Positions 1-11,417 of a stretch of 64,000 nucleotides of DNA are shown one piece after another. The DNA is from Blastomyces gilchristii SLH14081 (taxonomy: Eukaryota > Ascomycota > Eurotiomycetes > Onygenales > Ajellomycetaceae). The stretch's first letter is position 1, and every line of letters begins with the position of its first letter. The translations under genes and the position numbers were made by a program. The DNA is taken from NCBI RefSeq assembly GCF_000003855.2, contig NW_003101680.1, positions 3,039,166 to 3,103,165 of the forward strand, written 5' to 3'. The notes under the pieces are model-generated. The model was not told the DNA's origin. It saw only the letters and a program-made list of their open reading frames with translations, and ran no database searches.

Positions 1-1985
1 TTTACTGCTACTCTCCTTCATCTTCTTCGTCTTCTACAGCCAACAATGCTTATTTTACTGGCGTGCTCAGCCATAAACTGGAGGTGGAGAAAGCTCGTGA
101 GGATACTGCTGCTACGGATGAAGCATTGGCCAATCTGGAGCAAAGACTGAGTGCTTTTGAGAAAGGGAAAGAATCTAGAAAAACACCCATGATCACAACA
201 ATTGACCAAATGAGGGCTCTAGGTGCCGGGGACAACCGCAGCGCAACCGGGAAGGAAGCGGCTTCATTGGCCCGCATGCCAAGAAGTAAGATTGATGTGG
301 AAAAGGAGCGCTTTTTTCAGCATGCTGCCAATCGATCGAATTCCGCTAGCCCGGGCCTTCTTGGTGCACGTTCGCCAGCTGCTGCCACTCCTATGGCGCC
401 TCCTAAATCAGCCTCTCTTCCCCAAAACAAAGACAAAATACGCCTCGAAGCTCTCCGTGTTCCCTTGACCCATCTGCTTGCTGTCCGCCCAGTTTCTGTC
501 AGATTTTTAGCGCAAAAAACTAGATCGTCCCAGGAGGACTGTTTGGCCCTCGTACAGAAATATGGTGTCGAGAATAGATTAAATCGGGAAAAGTATGGCC
601 TAAAAGACAAGGCGTACAAGGATCTTGATATCTGGGGGTTTCCGTACCCTTCGGAGGATGAGCGGCAGGAGGCTATCGAGAACGCCATTTCGGCCTTTGA
701 CCGAATGCGGATTTCACGCGCGGATAAGCTTTGGCAGATGCTGCTTCCAAAGGCTGAGAGGGGAAAGGGTAAAGTGTTATCTCGATTAAACCTACATACC
801 GGCCCGATAGCCAAAAGCACCACCTCTCGAGTTAACGCTCAATCCTCTGAAGATGTATCGAAAGAAGGATATGGAACCGGCAATGAATCAGATCGGACGA
901 CCGGTGCTATAACCCCGAACCAGCAGAATGGTAATATTTCTGCGCGGTCAGGAAGTACAGCACAAAAGAAGGAGCCCGCAAATAAGAATGGGAATGCAAA
1001 ACGTGCAGGCGCTAGAGCAAAAAATACTACATTGACGGGGAGAGTAACGAAGAAGACTGATAAGAAGACAGAGAAAAAATCTGCAGCGAAACCAGTTACA
1101 AAGTACAAATCTGCGGAGTTTGTACATGATTCAGATGAAGATACGGAAATGGCTGATTCCCCACCTCTGGGATCGTCCACGGCCCCCACGAGCGATACGG
1201 TAGCGAAGCAGAACCAGGCAGCAAGAGTCAACAAAACGTCCGTGAAGAGCTTTCCACCTTCAACGTCCACTACACCCAAGCCGGCCGAAGCAGAAAAGCC
1301 AGCCAAAGCGAAGTCTCAGTCCATGAAAACGATTCCCTCTGCTACAGCAACTACTCGTACAGCCAGCAACAGTTCTCCACAAAAACCTTCTCCACTTGGC
1401 TCATCGCCTCCCACGAATGCATCCGAGCTAGAAAGCGGAAGGCGATCCTCCAATACCACGCAGTCGTCCAGCTCGTCCTCTCCTCTTATGGTTCAACATT
1501 CCAGGGCGAAGGCCGCCTCTACTGTTTCTGGTATCCAGGCACCAAGTGCGGTAAATCGTGACCCAAAGCCAGCCTCAAGTACCCTGAAGCGCAAAGCCGA
1601 GACGGACCAACCGCCCTCACACCATCAAAATCATGAGCCAAACGGGATACGGCATCCAAAGCCCCGCCCCCATCCGCTTCAAACTCCTGCGACAAATGGC
1701 CGCTTCATGGAGCCGAAACGGCGCCGCCTCTCCAGCCCATCCAGCGGCAGCACTACAGGCAGCGCCTCACCGCCACGGAGCCTAGAGATACTCCGCCAAC
1801 GGCTACGCGACAAAGCACTACAATTCAAGCGGTATTATGCCTCATATCGACTTCTACACCAGGAGATGACCAGCCATCCAGACCCACCGCCGAGCGAGAT
1901 TGAGAAACTGGAGCGGCAGCATGAGCGGTTGCAGAAGATGAAGCAGGAGATTTGGGAAGAGGATCGGCGCTTGAGAACTGGATAA
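1..1985 (+). CDS. ELL-like RNA polymerase II elongation factor, 5' end outside the window
   Basis: The frame is open from position 3 to the TAA at 1983-1985, so the gene starts upstream of the window and the GTG at 63 is only an internal codon. Two regions suggest the ELL family, which suppresses RNA polymerase II pausing. DNA 438-810 encodes a conserved block (LRVPLTHLLAVRP, then LKDKAYKDLDIWGFPYPSED) resembling the second half of the ELL N-terminal domain with its HLLA and YKD..W.Y signatures. DNA 1780-1985 encodes a charged helical C-terminus (LRDKALQFKRYYASYRLLHQ, then HERLQKMKQEIWEE) resembling the occludin/ELL domain. Between them is a low-complexity Ser/Thr/Pro/Lys-rich linker of about 320 residues, probably disordered and nuclear. 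No intron is needed in the visible part. Family assignment rests on remembered motif similarity, so another nuclear transcription factor remains possible. Confidence 0.72.
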   Translation, partial: YCYSPSSSSSSTANNAYFTGVLSHKLEVEKAREDTAATDEALANLEQRLSAFEKGKESRKTPMITTIDQMRALGAGDNRSATGKEAASLARMPRSKIDVEKERFFQHAANRSNSASPGLLGARSPAAATPMAPPKSASLPQNKDKIRLEALRVPLTHLLAVRPVSVRFLAQKTRSSQEDCLALVQKYGVENRLNREKYGLKDKAYKDLDIWGFPYPSEDERQEAIENAISAFDRMRISRADKLWQMLLPKAERGKGKVLSRLNLHTGPIAKSTTSRVNAQSSEDVSKEGYGTGNESDRTTGAITPNQQNGNISARSGSTAQKKEPANKNGNAKRAGARAKNTTLTGRVTKKTDKKTEKKSAAKPVTKYKSAEFVHDSDEDTEMADSPPLGSSTAPTSDTVAKQNQAARVNKTSVKSFPPSTSTTPKPAEAEKPAKAKSQSMKTIPSATATTRTASNSSPQKPSPLGSSPPTNASELESGRRSSNTTQSSSSSSPLMVQHSRAKAASTVSGIQAPSAVNRDPKPASSTLKRKAETDQPPSHHQNHEPNGIRHPKPRPHPLQTPATNGRFMEPKRRRLSSPSSGSTTGSASPPRSLEILRQRLRDKALQFKRYYASYRLLHQEMTSHPDPPPSEIEKLERQHERLQKMKQEIWEEDRRLRTG

Positions 1986-2233
1986 CGAGCTTATTTGCTT
2001 AAAAGAATTTGTGCTTTTTATCGAATATCACACTCCTATATTTTTATTCGGTAAGCATTATCAATCATGAGGTGGCGCGGGCCCCGCGGTACGAATATCC
2101 TCTTGTTACTGCGGAGTGGCCATGCTTATTTATGTTCATTTATTGTTATCCTGTTATGGCTAATTGGGATTTTCTGGCTACCCTTTTTATTTTATTTTTT
2201 CTCCCGCGTAATATTCCTACACATACTGGCTAA

Positions 2234-2238
<5 letters not shown>

Positions 2239-2272
<34 letters not shown>
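2239..2272. repeat. (AT)n microsatellite
   Basis: An uninterrupted run of about 17 AT units lies 250 bp downstream of the ELL-like stop codon. Confidence 0.95.
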
Positions 2273-2275
<3 letters not shown>

Positions 2276-3270
2276 TTGGGTTCGTTTATGAGGAATGGCG
2301 TATCTATCTCATTTCTTTCTGTTTTTGGCATGTCAATTGGGAATGTATGTATGGGAATTAAATATTTTTGATTTTACTTATATAGCCAGGAAGGGTATTA
2401 TATATTTGGCCATATATTTGATTCTTTTATCTACAAAGCATGTATGTAACATTGTTCTGCATCTCTCAGAAGGTGCCCAAACAATATAGGAACCTGGTAT
2501 TGAATGGTGTCATCCAATAAACAATCCTCCTTCCTCAGCATTTCTACAGTTTGCCTGGCCCCAATTACATACATACAGCATACACTATTTACTCCAGCAA
2601 TTCTGATAATGTATCCTCCCTCCTGCCCACTGCTACAGTATCAGCGTGCTACCGTTTATGTGCATCCACTTTCCCTCCCGATGAGGTTGTTCTGTGTCAC
2701 CCAAGCCCAAGCCCCCCCCAGCCCGGCCCAACCCGCTGCCCGCGCCAATTCGCAAAGTAACGTAACAGGGTATATATACGGTACCAAGTGGGTGTTCGTT
2801 AAAATATGTTCGGGTGGTGCCGTTGTCAATACGGTAAGTAGATACAGCGGGGCACCACCTGAGTAGAGTAGGTAGAGTAGGTAGTTAGGGTGGCCCAGCA
2901 CACTCAGCACACCAAAAACACCACACCACGCACCATGTAATAAAACCCACAACGACCCACACCCAGCCTGCTACTACTGCATGCATGGCTACGTCATTTA
3001 CACCTCTCGTCTCGTCTCGTTGCACGGGAGGAGATGAGCTGAGATTGGGGGGGGGGAAGGGTCGGGGGGAAGAGTAAACTATCATGCTATAATATTGTTA
3101 ACGACAATTACTTTTGCGATAACTAGTTAGTTAAAGTTGCTGGTGAGTCGGGGGAGAACTTCTGAGGTTCCACAGCTTGGTTTTAGGTTCCTGCGGACCG
3201 GCCGACCGACCAGATATGATCGATACTTATGAACCTAGATAGAACATCCGCCCATGGTGGATCTAACCTA

Positions 3271-3305
3271 TATATACATGTATGTACATGTATGTACTGT
3301 ACATT
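3271..3305. repeat. TACATGTA-rich palindromic cluster
   Basis: Overlapping TACATG, GTACAT and TGTACTGTACA words form an almost self-complementary tract. Similar tracts recur at 10101-10140, 12391-12425, 33380-33395 and 33467-33487, always between genes. Confidence 0.7.
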
Positions 3306-4900
3306 CATCCGGTCCATATAATAGGTTGGGTGTTGGGCAACAGGGCTTCCCTGGTAGACCCGGGCGGGCGTTCAGAGAGAGCTAGCTCTACGCTGCGTAT
3401 ATTCCCTGTATCTTGGTTTTTTGGATTGGTAACTTATCAAGCCCAAGGCTAGGCAAAGGTTCATGATTCATATGGATTAAAGCTGTACAGACAGGCCCTT
3501 GTTAGTCTATGGAACTTCCCCAACAAAAAATAGATGCGGAACATCCCACATCCCACGGATAATAGAATGATGTTGGTAGATAGTCCGTAGTTCTTCCAAT
3601 GATGATGATGATGATGATGATGATTCTTTGCTGTCTTATCTTGGGGGTCATTGGTGGAGATTTGTTATGTGTAGCAGAACATTTGAAGTTGTACGGAGCA
3701 TCTGTTTTAATTCCATGCCTGCTGCTGCTGCTGCTGCTGGCCCTACCCTACCAGTGGACCGCTAAGCTTGCCAGGGAGGGTTAATATGCATTCCTTTCCC
3801 CCGGGCTCTCACTAGTAGGGAGCTGTTTTACGCTGTACATATAACTATGTTTCTTCATCACGACGTTTGCTTTGCGCGGGGGGTAGGGATTTATATCTCC
3901 GAAGAGATGGAAAGGAAAAGTTCGCCCGTGTGTTTGCGCCAATGAGGGTTTGCTATAACTAGTTGGAGTGAGTCAAATGAAGAGAGGAAGAGAGAGAAAG
4001 CGAGAGAAAGCGAGCGATGGCTGTGAAACGAAGTTGGTGTAACTAATCAATCATTTGCAGGTGGGTTTGAGATCTAATCCCGATTTGCTCTGTCTGGTGC
4101 TCGTCACCAGACACGGGGATTTTGTCTTTTTTCTTTTCTTTTCTTTCTTTTTTTCTTTCCTTTTCTTTTCTTTTCCTCTTCTTTTTTTTTTCTCCCTTTC
4201 AAAGCACCCATGCTTGCGTATATGTACATGTATATTTCCCTCATAACATGAAGGGTAAATAGTATTTGTTTGCTATGGTATAGGAGTAACGATTAACGAT
4301 TCTACATACTTCAAAGCATCGAAGTACTTTTAGAGATATTCGGGACTAACCGTCTTCGGCCTAGCGCCAATGCACGGCATCCAATGTCTAAAGAGCGTCA
4401 TCAATGAAGTTGATTTTGATTGCGCCTTTAAGACACCAAGATCCAGGCCAGAGTCGAAATAAGACAAAAGCACAGTATTTGAAAGCTGAGAGGTATTCGA
4501 CATTAACTTTGAGCTACTTACCGAAAATCGTTGGTTGGTTCCCTTCCTGAATTGGGTAACTTGCTTGAACGTTCCATCTTCCACACCCCTCCCGTTTGCA
4601 AGCCACCCCCTTGGACCTCTACAACAGCATGTCAATTTGGAGTACAGAGTAGCTGGAGTCAGCAATCTACGGACTGAAGAAGGAACAAGAGGGTAAAAAA
4701 AGAGGTGCTTTTTCGATAACGGCTCCCAAGTCTCCCCCTCTATCGGTTATCCCGCTTCGATTCTACTACGGCGAGCGGAACGTTAGGTTGATCTATCAGT
4801 CTAGGTGTTAGGGTTTGTTGTATGTCTGGGACTCCTTAGAGAGGGACATATATACTAGGTGCATACATCTTCGTGGACGGAATAGGACCATTCAACCACC

Positions 4901-7220
4901 ATGTCTTACAAAGGTGGAGGAGCTAGCGGGAGCGGGAAGGGGAAAAGGGAACGCGGCCCTACAGTGCTGGTGAGTTATCTGGCTATTACGTTTCTCCCTT
5001 GGCTATAACTACCTAGGTACCTAATTGGCATTGCTTGACCTTGTGGACTGTCAATTCCATCCTGGCAGCTTATAAGAGAGACAGACAGAAGATTAACGAA
5101 TGCGTTCTACGATAGGTCACGGACTCCCGCGACCCGGCATACAACCCCGGACGTGGCGACTCTCAAAATAACGCTTCCTCCCGCTTCATAACTGTCGATA
5201 ACATTCTCCAGTACACATCTGATGTCCCTTCAATGCAACAGCGACAACCGCCCCCCGGTTTCCGAGCGCGACCTCGCTCGAGGTCGGGGGTGCTAGCAAG
5301 TGCCGCGGCATCAACTGATCTTAGGGGGTCCAGTAGCATGGACCCGAGGTTGAGAGCGGTGGGCAGACTGGCAGCGTTGCAACATTTACCACCACGATCA
5401 ACTAAAGTCAGTGAGAAATTGGTGTTGCTTCCGGAAACAGTGACCGAGGAAGGAGAGACTGGGGAAGAGGAAGAGGAAGAGCGAGACGAAGGGTATGAAG
5501 GATTCGATGGTGCTGTAGATGAAGAACGTGGGCCACGGATACCGGCATCTGCAGCTGAAACAGCCCGTCGGATTGCTGCTAGTAAAAAACAAAAATTCCA
5601 CAAAGCGCTCGGAGATTTCGATCAGGATAACGAAGCTTCGCCACTTCTAGCGGAGGAGGAGCGTCTGAAACGGCGTCGTGTTCCTCCTGAGAGAGCGAAG
5701 AGTTATGCGGAACGTTTGTCCAAGGCTCATCGTGCAAAGAAGCTCCCCCGTGTTACGGCCTATTGCACAGCGCAGGGCTACAAGATTAGTTCCACTGCTG
5801 CATTTGTGAAAGAGTATCATGGCTCGAGGACGAAATTGTATGATGACTGCCTGTATACCGCGTATCATTTGCCCCTGTTGCCTGGGAAGGGGGGTTATAG
5901 GATTCGGAGTAGCCCGATTCTGAAAAGTGCGGGCGGCAAAGCTGTTCTAGATGAGGAGATCGAGAGGAACGAGCGGAGGGATTACCATGATGAATACTAT
6001 GCGGAGGAAGATGAACATTCCGTCAAAGCTCATGGGTTTGACGGTGCGGGATCCGAAGACCGGACAGCACAGCGCGAAAGCGACGGTGAGGGACGAGCGG
6101 AAACAAATGGTGTCACAGCCCATGAAGAGCAGGGACAACACAACCGCGCGGATAAGGATCGGAACGCAGCCAATCTACCCCCAGCAATTTCCGTAGCCAG
6201 GATCCCGCCCAATGCCTTGGCATTTGCAGAAATGTTCATCTTCAGCTATGGGGTTGTCGTCTTCTGGAACTTCACGGAAAGGGAAGAAAAGGATGTCCTA
6301 GCCGATCTCGCCTTCGCTTCGTCAGAAAGAGGGGGAGCCCCCATACCCCTGGCCACCGCGCCATTACCTGAGGAGGACTTTGAAACGGAGGAATTTCATT
6401 TCGAATACTCCGAGAAGATATCTCGACCCCGTGTGTACAACGACATGATAACGTTGCGCAGTGGAGGCCATATGATCAAGCTTGCCATTAGCCACGGGAT
6501 AGCACAGAGCACGAAGCTGAGCTTCTTCGAGGAGGTGATGGCGAGGCAGATGGCTGAGGCGAAGGACGTGCCTCGAAGGCTGGCGCTGACGGGCCACCTA
6601 GGAATGAAAAGGGAGGAGGTATTTCGCATACTAGGGAAATTGTTTAGGAGTAGAGTTGAGGTGAATTTATGTAAGTTTGTTCCTGCCTTACTGCACGGTT
6701 CATGGATGGGTCGCACGTAATGGTCATTTTGAACGGAATATCTAACAAAAGGACCAACATCTCAATAGCGTCGAACATGCTTGACGTGCCTTCCTTTTTC
6801 TGGGATAGCGAACCTACTCTCCATCCCCTGTACATTGGCGTGCGGGAATACCTAGAAATCAAGCCTCGCATTCAAGTCCTGAACGAGCGGTGTAGAGTCT
6901 TCCTCGACTTGGCTGAAATCTTGTCGGATTCTATTGCGGATAGTCAAATGTCGCGTAAGTTCTTTGCCCTGGCAAAACCTCGTACCACTTTCACCCCATT
7001 TTTCAACAGCAGGTTGTCTTTCAATATGCATATGCTTAGAATATATCATCTTACAGGCCAAACATGGATCATCATCGTGCTCATCGGCATTTCGATCATC
7101 GTCACCATTTCGGAGGTTATCTTGCGCTTCGGTATGTTGTCTACACGCTCATCCACGACAGCCCAGCCTTCTCAGATGGTACACCAAGCATATGGCTACG
7201 GGCCTGCAAGCCTGTGCTAG
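4901..7220 (+). CDS. RMD8: RMD8/Sif-like DUF155 membrane protein (four exons)
   Basis: Exons join(4901-4969, 5116-6670, 6769-6954, 7057-7220) give 657 aa, close to the 662 aa of yeast Rmd8. Donors are GTGAGT, GTAAGT and GTAAGT; acceptors ATAG, ATAG and ACAG; branch-like ATTAAC or CTAAC precedes the first two acceptors. The start is the ATG after an ACC ATG context at 4901. The DUF155/RMD1 domain runs from about residue 236 (VTAYCTAQGYKI) and includes a conserved FAEMFIFSYGVVVFWNFTE block and the NMLDVPSFFWDSEP and PLYIGVREYLEIKPRIQVLN signatures. One C-terminal membrane span (WIIIVLIGISIIVTISEVIL, residues about 607-628) follows. Family members include yeast Rmd1/Rmd8, fission yeast Sad1-interacting factors and mitochondrial RMND1. 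The molecular role of the fungal RMD8 branch is poorly defined. The last exon could instead be spliced at GTATGT (7131), changing the final 29 residues. Confidence 0.85.
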
Positions 7221-8205
7221 CATCGTCGCCACCCAACATCAAATCTCGTTTGGCAAATTCAGCTCATCTAGAACGAGACGGCTATCGGTGGCTCCGTTTT
7301 GTTCTTTCAGCCCTACTTCAAAAGTAACTTCAGCTATGTGGCCAATATCCACTATCATACCCGAATAGCTGGAAGAGGGCCCTTGGTGGCTGTTTACTCC
7401 ATACCAGAAAGCCTACCTACATCTGACATAACATGAGGGCGCTGGCAAAAGATTGCCCTCTAACAAATCCCATTTTGGGATCAGCCTTGTCGGAATTACC
7501 CGACATGCTACTCATCAGGGCGCAACATCCTACCTACCGGTTTTGTAGCAGACTTCAGCTATGCACCCTGTCGTTCCACGTGCATATTTTCCTGTATCTG
7601 ACTTCAAAGTTGTCGGGTTACGATGTATGAATACCACGCAATATAGGAAGATATTTTCAAAATGCGAGCTAGATTTTATGCTTCGTATGTGTTATCTACC
7701 TATTTTCCTAAAGTTGAGAACATGCCCAGTTTCTTAATTGCTTTTTGAGTCTCATGGTTACTGGAATATTTGTTGGGGGAATCCAGCGCATATGTGAAAG
7801 AGCAATTATTAAAATCACAATTTTGATACAAGAAGCTTTTTCTATTTTTAATCTGCTTAACCCACTCTTTTATTACCCCGCGTTCTATTTCTGGCGCGGG
7901 CATAGCAAGCTTTTAACCTTATTTTAGGCGGCATTTTCTGGGCTGGGTCCAGCTCCAACATGGATTATCGGCGCAGATACAGCAAATGGAGGCTACGAGA
8001 ATCGCTCCAAACAAAAATTGCTCTAAGATCACACACTCCATCAGTGTTTACTATTATCACTGTTTTGCAAGGATGGTTGCTCCACCTGCTGCGAGCAATA
8101 TAAAGATGGGCAGATCACCCCTCTTCTCCCCGTTTCGCGTTGCCCGAGACGTGTTTGATTGCCCATCCTTATAGCAACTACAGCCTCGAATATCTAGACA
8201 GAAAA
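7221..8205. other. Intergenic region without a recognisable gene
   Basis: This stretch holds the RMD8-like 3' region and the upstream region of the broken adenylating enzyme. I see no tRNA, repeat or conserved ORF in it. The frame that becomes the adenylation exon is open a little upstream (from 8140) but its first ATG is at 8206. Confidence 0.5.
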
Positions 8206-9692
8206 ATGGTCCCTGATGTCTTTCCATTGCCTGGCGTTGTCCACGGCAATCGCGTTGTAGCTACCATCATCGAGACCCGAGCGAAAGCCGGCGCCAACAC
8301 GCAGCCCTGGGTCTCTGTCCCGATCGATGACAATGACATTTCTTCCGGGTACAGAGATGTCAGTTTCCAACAACTGAACAATGCGGCAAACCACGCAGCT
8401 CGATGGCTAAGTCAAGCTCTTCCAGCTACGTCGGAACCCTTTCAATATTTCGCCTACGCCGGCCCCAAGGATCTGCGGTATCCGTGCCTCGCAGTCGCAG
8501 CGGCAAAGCTTCAGAAAGTGGTATTTTGTTTTGAGAGAACATGTTTAGCAATCACTGGGAAAATATGTAGCAAAGATAACTAATTAAGAATACAGATGGT
8601 TCTTCCATCGCCGCTGCTCACACTGGGGGCTCAGCTGCGGGTTCAGGAAAAGACAAATTGTAAGCTATACCTCCGGCCGTCGGAAATGGCTGGGCCAGCC
8701 AGTAATATTCTGCGAAACGCGCCTCATGTTGAACAAATTACGGCCTCTGGAATTGAGGAGTTTTTCCGGGATGATGAAGCAGACCCTATGGTTTATAGTA
8801 AGACATGGGATGAAGGAAAAGAGGATCCTTGGCTGGTGTTCCATACCTCGGGAACGACAGGTATATTTTATTTTTCGATGGTAGTTTTGTTTTGGGATGA
8901 TCATAGACTAACAACAATATGTTCTTTAAGGACATCCAAAGCCGGTGACATATTCGCAACAGATGATGGCCACCCCCGATACCGCGGCTTCTCTGCCAGA
9001 TTTTAAACCAAGCCAAATTCATCAATCGGCTCAAGCACGATACTACACACCTTTGCCCGCTCTGCATGTAAGTTATGTCTTCTGACCAGCTTTCCTTTCC
9101 AATATTTGGGTACTTACAGACGCAGTTCATAGGCATGTTCGTAACTCTTGGCCTGACTACTGGCCACCATACAACATGTGTAGTTGGGCCTCCCATTCCC
9201 CCAAACCCCAAACTGCTGATCAATATTATCCGCTACAGAAAGGTAGCTGGTGTCCTTCTGAACCCTGTGCTTATTGATCATCGGCCGCAAGGATGACTAT
9301 GTCTATCTAGTGCATGGGGATGGAATCCACGCTGCCCTCCTGGAAGAAGAAATCGTCGCGCATCCGAGCGTCAAGGCAGCGGTTATTGGCGGCTTTGGAC
9401 GTCCGGTCCCTGTTCTTCTGGTGGAGTTAGTCCCCGCTGCGGAGGCGGATGATGTTGATGCGCTGAAAAGGAGCCTCGAACCCTATATTGAGAAAGCCAA
9501 TGTGCATTGTCATGACGTTGTGAAGCTTTCCTCTGAGCGACTGATCGTTGCCAAGAAAGGGAAACCGTTTGTCACGACACTTAAGGGAAATGCATTGAGG
9601 TTGCAGACTTTGGAGCTGTATGAGGAGGAAATGCATTGAGGTTGCAGACTTTGGAGCTGTATGAGGAGGAAATACCAGCTCTGTTTGATTAG
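8206..9692 (+). pseudogene. Broken adenylate-forming enzyme (NRPS-like adenylation domain)
   Basis: Exons 8206-8520, 8596-8860, 8931-9067 and 9120-about 9270 read as the N-terminal half of an ANL-superfamily adenylation domain. They include the phosphate-loop core FHTSGTTGHPKPVTYS (split by an intron) and an FPSP-like block followed by an EKT.C motif. The A8 block GRKDDYVYLVHGDGIH and the LKG lysine-loop region near 9580 follow directly, but in another frame. The roughly 200 residues that should separate them (aromatic and YGxTE motifs, the substrate-pocket half) are absent. Near the end a 41-bp tandem duplication shifts frame and produces a TGA; the presumed original stop is the TAG at 9690-9692. 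No thiolation, reductase or thioesterase domain follows. The deletion removes the active site, so the gene cannot encode a working adenylating enzyme. Its ancestor may have been NRPS-like or reductase-linked; its substrate cannot be told. Confidence 0.82.
9586..9667 (+). repeat. 41-bp perfect tandem duplication
   Basis: Positions 9586-9626 and 9627-9667 are identical, and six more bases of the unit follow (9668-9673). Because 41 is not a multiple of three, the second copy throws the adenylation frame into a TGA shortly after the first copy. Confidence 0.95.
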
Positions 9693-10482
9693 GGTCTCTG
9701 TCTTCTACCGGCTGATGTGTTTAGTTTAGCTGGGATAAATTACATATTTATAAGTATGATTATCCGCAAATTTGCAGCTATTTACAGAAGAAAGACAGCC
9801 TTGTGCTCCGTTTCAATTGGAATGGGGTGTGTTGGATACCTGGCAAAGTGTTTATAGATAGGAGGTTTCGAGTTCCTTGCCAAATAGTTCATGATTATTG
9901 AATTATACCGGTGAGTGAGTTAAATTCCACTGGTTGATTATTACAACGATGGTTTGCTATATACTTTGCATACCCTAAAGAATCGGTTAATGGACTAGAA
10001 AATACAAATTTCAGGAGAGGCAAAAAGCTTTAAGAAGTGAAGCATTTCATCTTTGAGTGTGTTAAGGCTTTGCGTGGATATCTTTTGTGCCTTGTCCTGT
10101 CCATGTACATGTACATACATACATGTACTGTACATACATAACTTTGACTTCGAAAGATCATCTTAATGTATTCTTTCTGATCAGCGCTCTACACTAGTTA
10201 CAACATACCATACTAAAGAATGCCCACAGTTTAGTCAAACCTTCCAAACCCAAAGCCCCTACTATAATAATACCCTTGAAATATAGGTAGGCATCAGCGT
10301 CCTTCTCGCCGTAACTGAACACACAAGCTCGTGCCAACAATCTCCTTCAAAGGGCTGCAACCCTGGGCCCTCTGGCCCCTCCCTCGACTCCAACGGGAAT
10401 TGGAAATCAACAATCTGGTGAAACGAGGACCTTATCCCCGATCCGTGCCTAGCCCTGTCGCACCTGTCGCACCAAGGTTGAA

Positions 10483-10552
10483 TGGAAGTGTGCTATGGAA
10501 GCCATGGAAGTCGTGGAAGAATTATGGAAGGACAGTGGAAGGGCGGTGGAAG
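10483..10552 (+). repeat. Array of seven TGGAAG words at near-helical spacing
   Basis: TGGAAG starts at 10483, 10496, 10505, 10514, 10525, 10536 and 10547, giving spacings of 13, 9, 9, 11, 11 and 11 bp. The bases between words vary, so this is not a simple tandem repeat of one unit. Confidence 0.8.
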
Positions 10553-11355
10553 CAACCGTCGAAGCATCCTCACCAATCAAAAGTGCGGAGAGAAGTGGAC
10601 TGGGTAAGTTAACTAGGCTGGAACCAGAGTTCTGCCACACCTTTTTTCTCACGAGGAGGCGGTTCAGGCTAAACTTAACGACAAGACTCGTCTAGCAACA
10701 ACAGCAGCAACTACTCCGTACTAGTGATGGAAATGCGTGTGAACCAGTTAACTAATAACTGCTCAAGACTCGGGAGAGGGGCTATAAAGGACTATTGGGC
10801 CTTTGAATTAGCTAATTAGTAGTTCTCATTTGTTCGGAGTTAGGGCGCTTTGCCGGCGCTTTTCAGATTTTCGGGGAGAAGTGAGAAAAGGTGGTGGTGA
10901 CACCCAACTGATGCAGAGAAAACATTTCGGCTTTTGAAGTCTTGGGAGGGAGAGTTTTTGGTATGTAGCTGGATGAAGCTATTTTCTCTCTCAAAGGCGA
11001 TGTACTTGGCGACTTTAAGTTAGAAAATATATACCTACTTCGAAACTCGGTTGAAATTTGCCATAACTGCATTCATCAACTATCAACCCAATTGACTCGA
11101 GCATTGGCAAAACAACCTGGCGCGAAGGGGGGGGGGGGAAGAGAGAGAGCAAAGAAAACCACCGTCCTACGCATGTGACGGTCTGGGTGCTGACTCTGGC
11201 TGGATAGGTTGTTTGTACTGTAAATAAGGCCAGTATACTCTGTCACATCGTAGCAGCCCTATGAGGTGAAAGCGAAGGACCAAATCGAGACAGATAGCCA
11301 GAGACGGAGCGGGTCTCTGGCCAGGCCACATATAGCGAAGTCTGAGTGTGTCGAC

Positions 11356-11369
11356 TTTTTTTTTTTTTC

Positions 11370-11414
<45 letters not shown>
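11356..11414. repeat. T13-CC-A44 homopolymer inverted tract
   Basis: Thirteen T (11356-11368), CC, then 44 A (11371-11414) can fold into a short hairpin. The A run may be a retroposed poly(A) tail or slippage, and its exact length is unreliable in any assembly. I see no target-site duplication flanking it. Confidence 0.85.

Positions 11415-11417
<3 letters not shown>

Larger units (their letters stand above)
1986..4900. other. Gene-free intergenic region with simple repeats
   Basis: No ORF here resembles a known protein, and the longest (111 aa on minus at 4330-4665) has no recognisable motif. The region holds an AT dinucleotide tract (2239-2272), a GAT run at 3598-3623, a CTG run at 3719-3738, a T/C-rich tract at about 4121-4200, and a TACATGTA-rich palindromic cluster at 3271-3305. 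It should contain the 3' end of the ELL-like gene and the promoter of the RMD8-like gene. Confidence 0.6.

Noticed and set aside
839..1306. 155-codon ORF on minus opposite the ELL-like gene
   Set aside because: It is a shadow of the Lys/Ser/Thr-rich linker on plus. It has no domain and disagrees with the conserved plus frame.
4330..4665. 111-codon ORF on minus between ELL-like and RMD8-like genes
   Set aside because: No recognisable motif, no splice support, and length is within chance expectation.
10331..10612. 93-codon Trp/Lys-rich ORF on plus
   Set aside because: Its composition follows from the TGGAAG array; no homology is recognisable.
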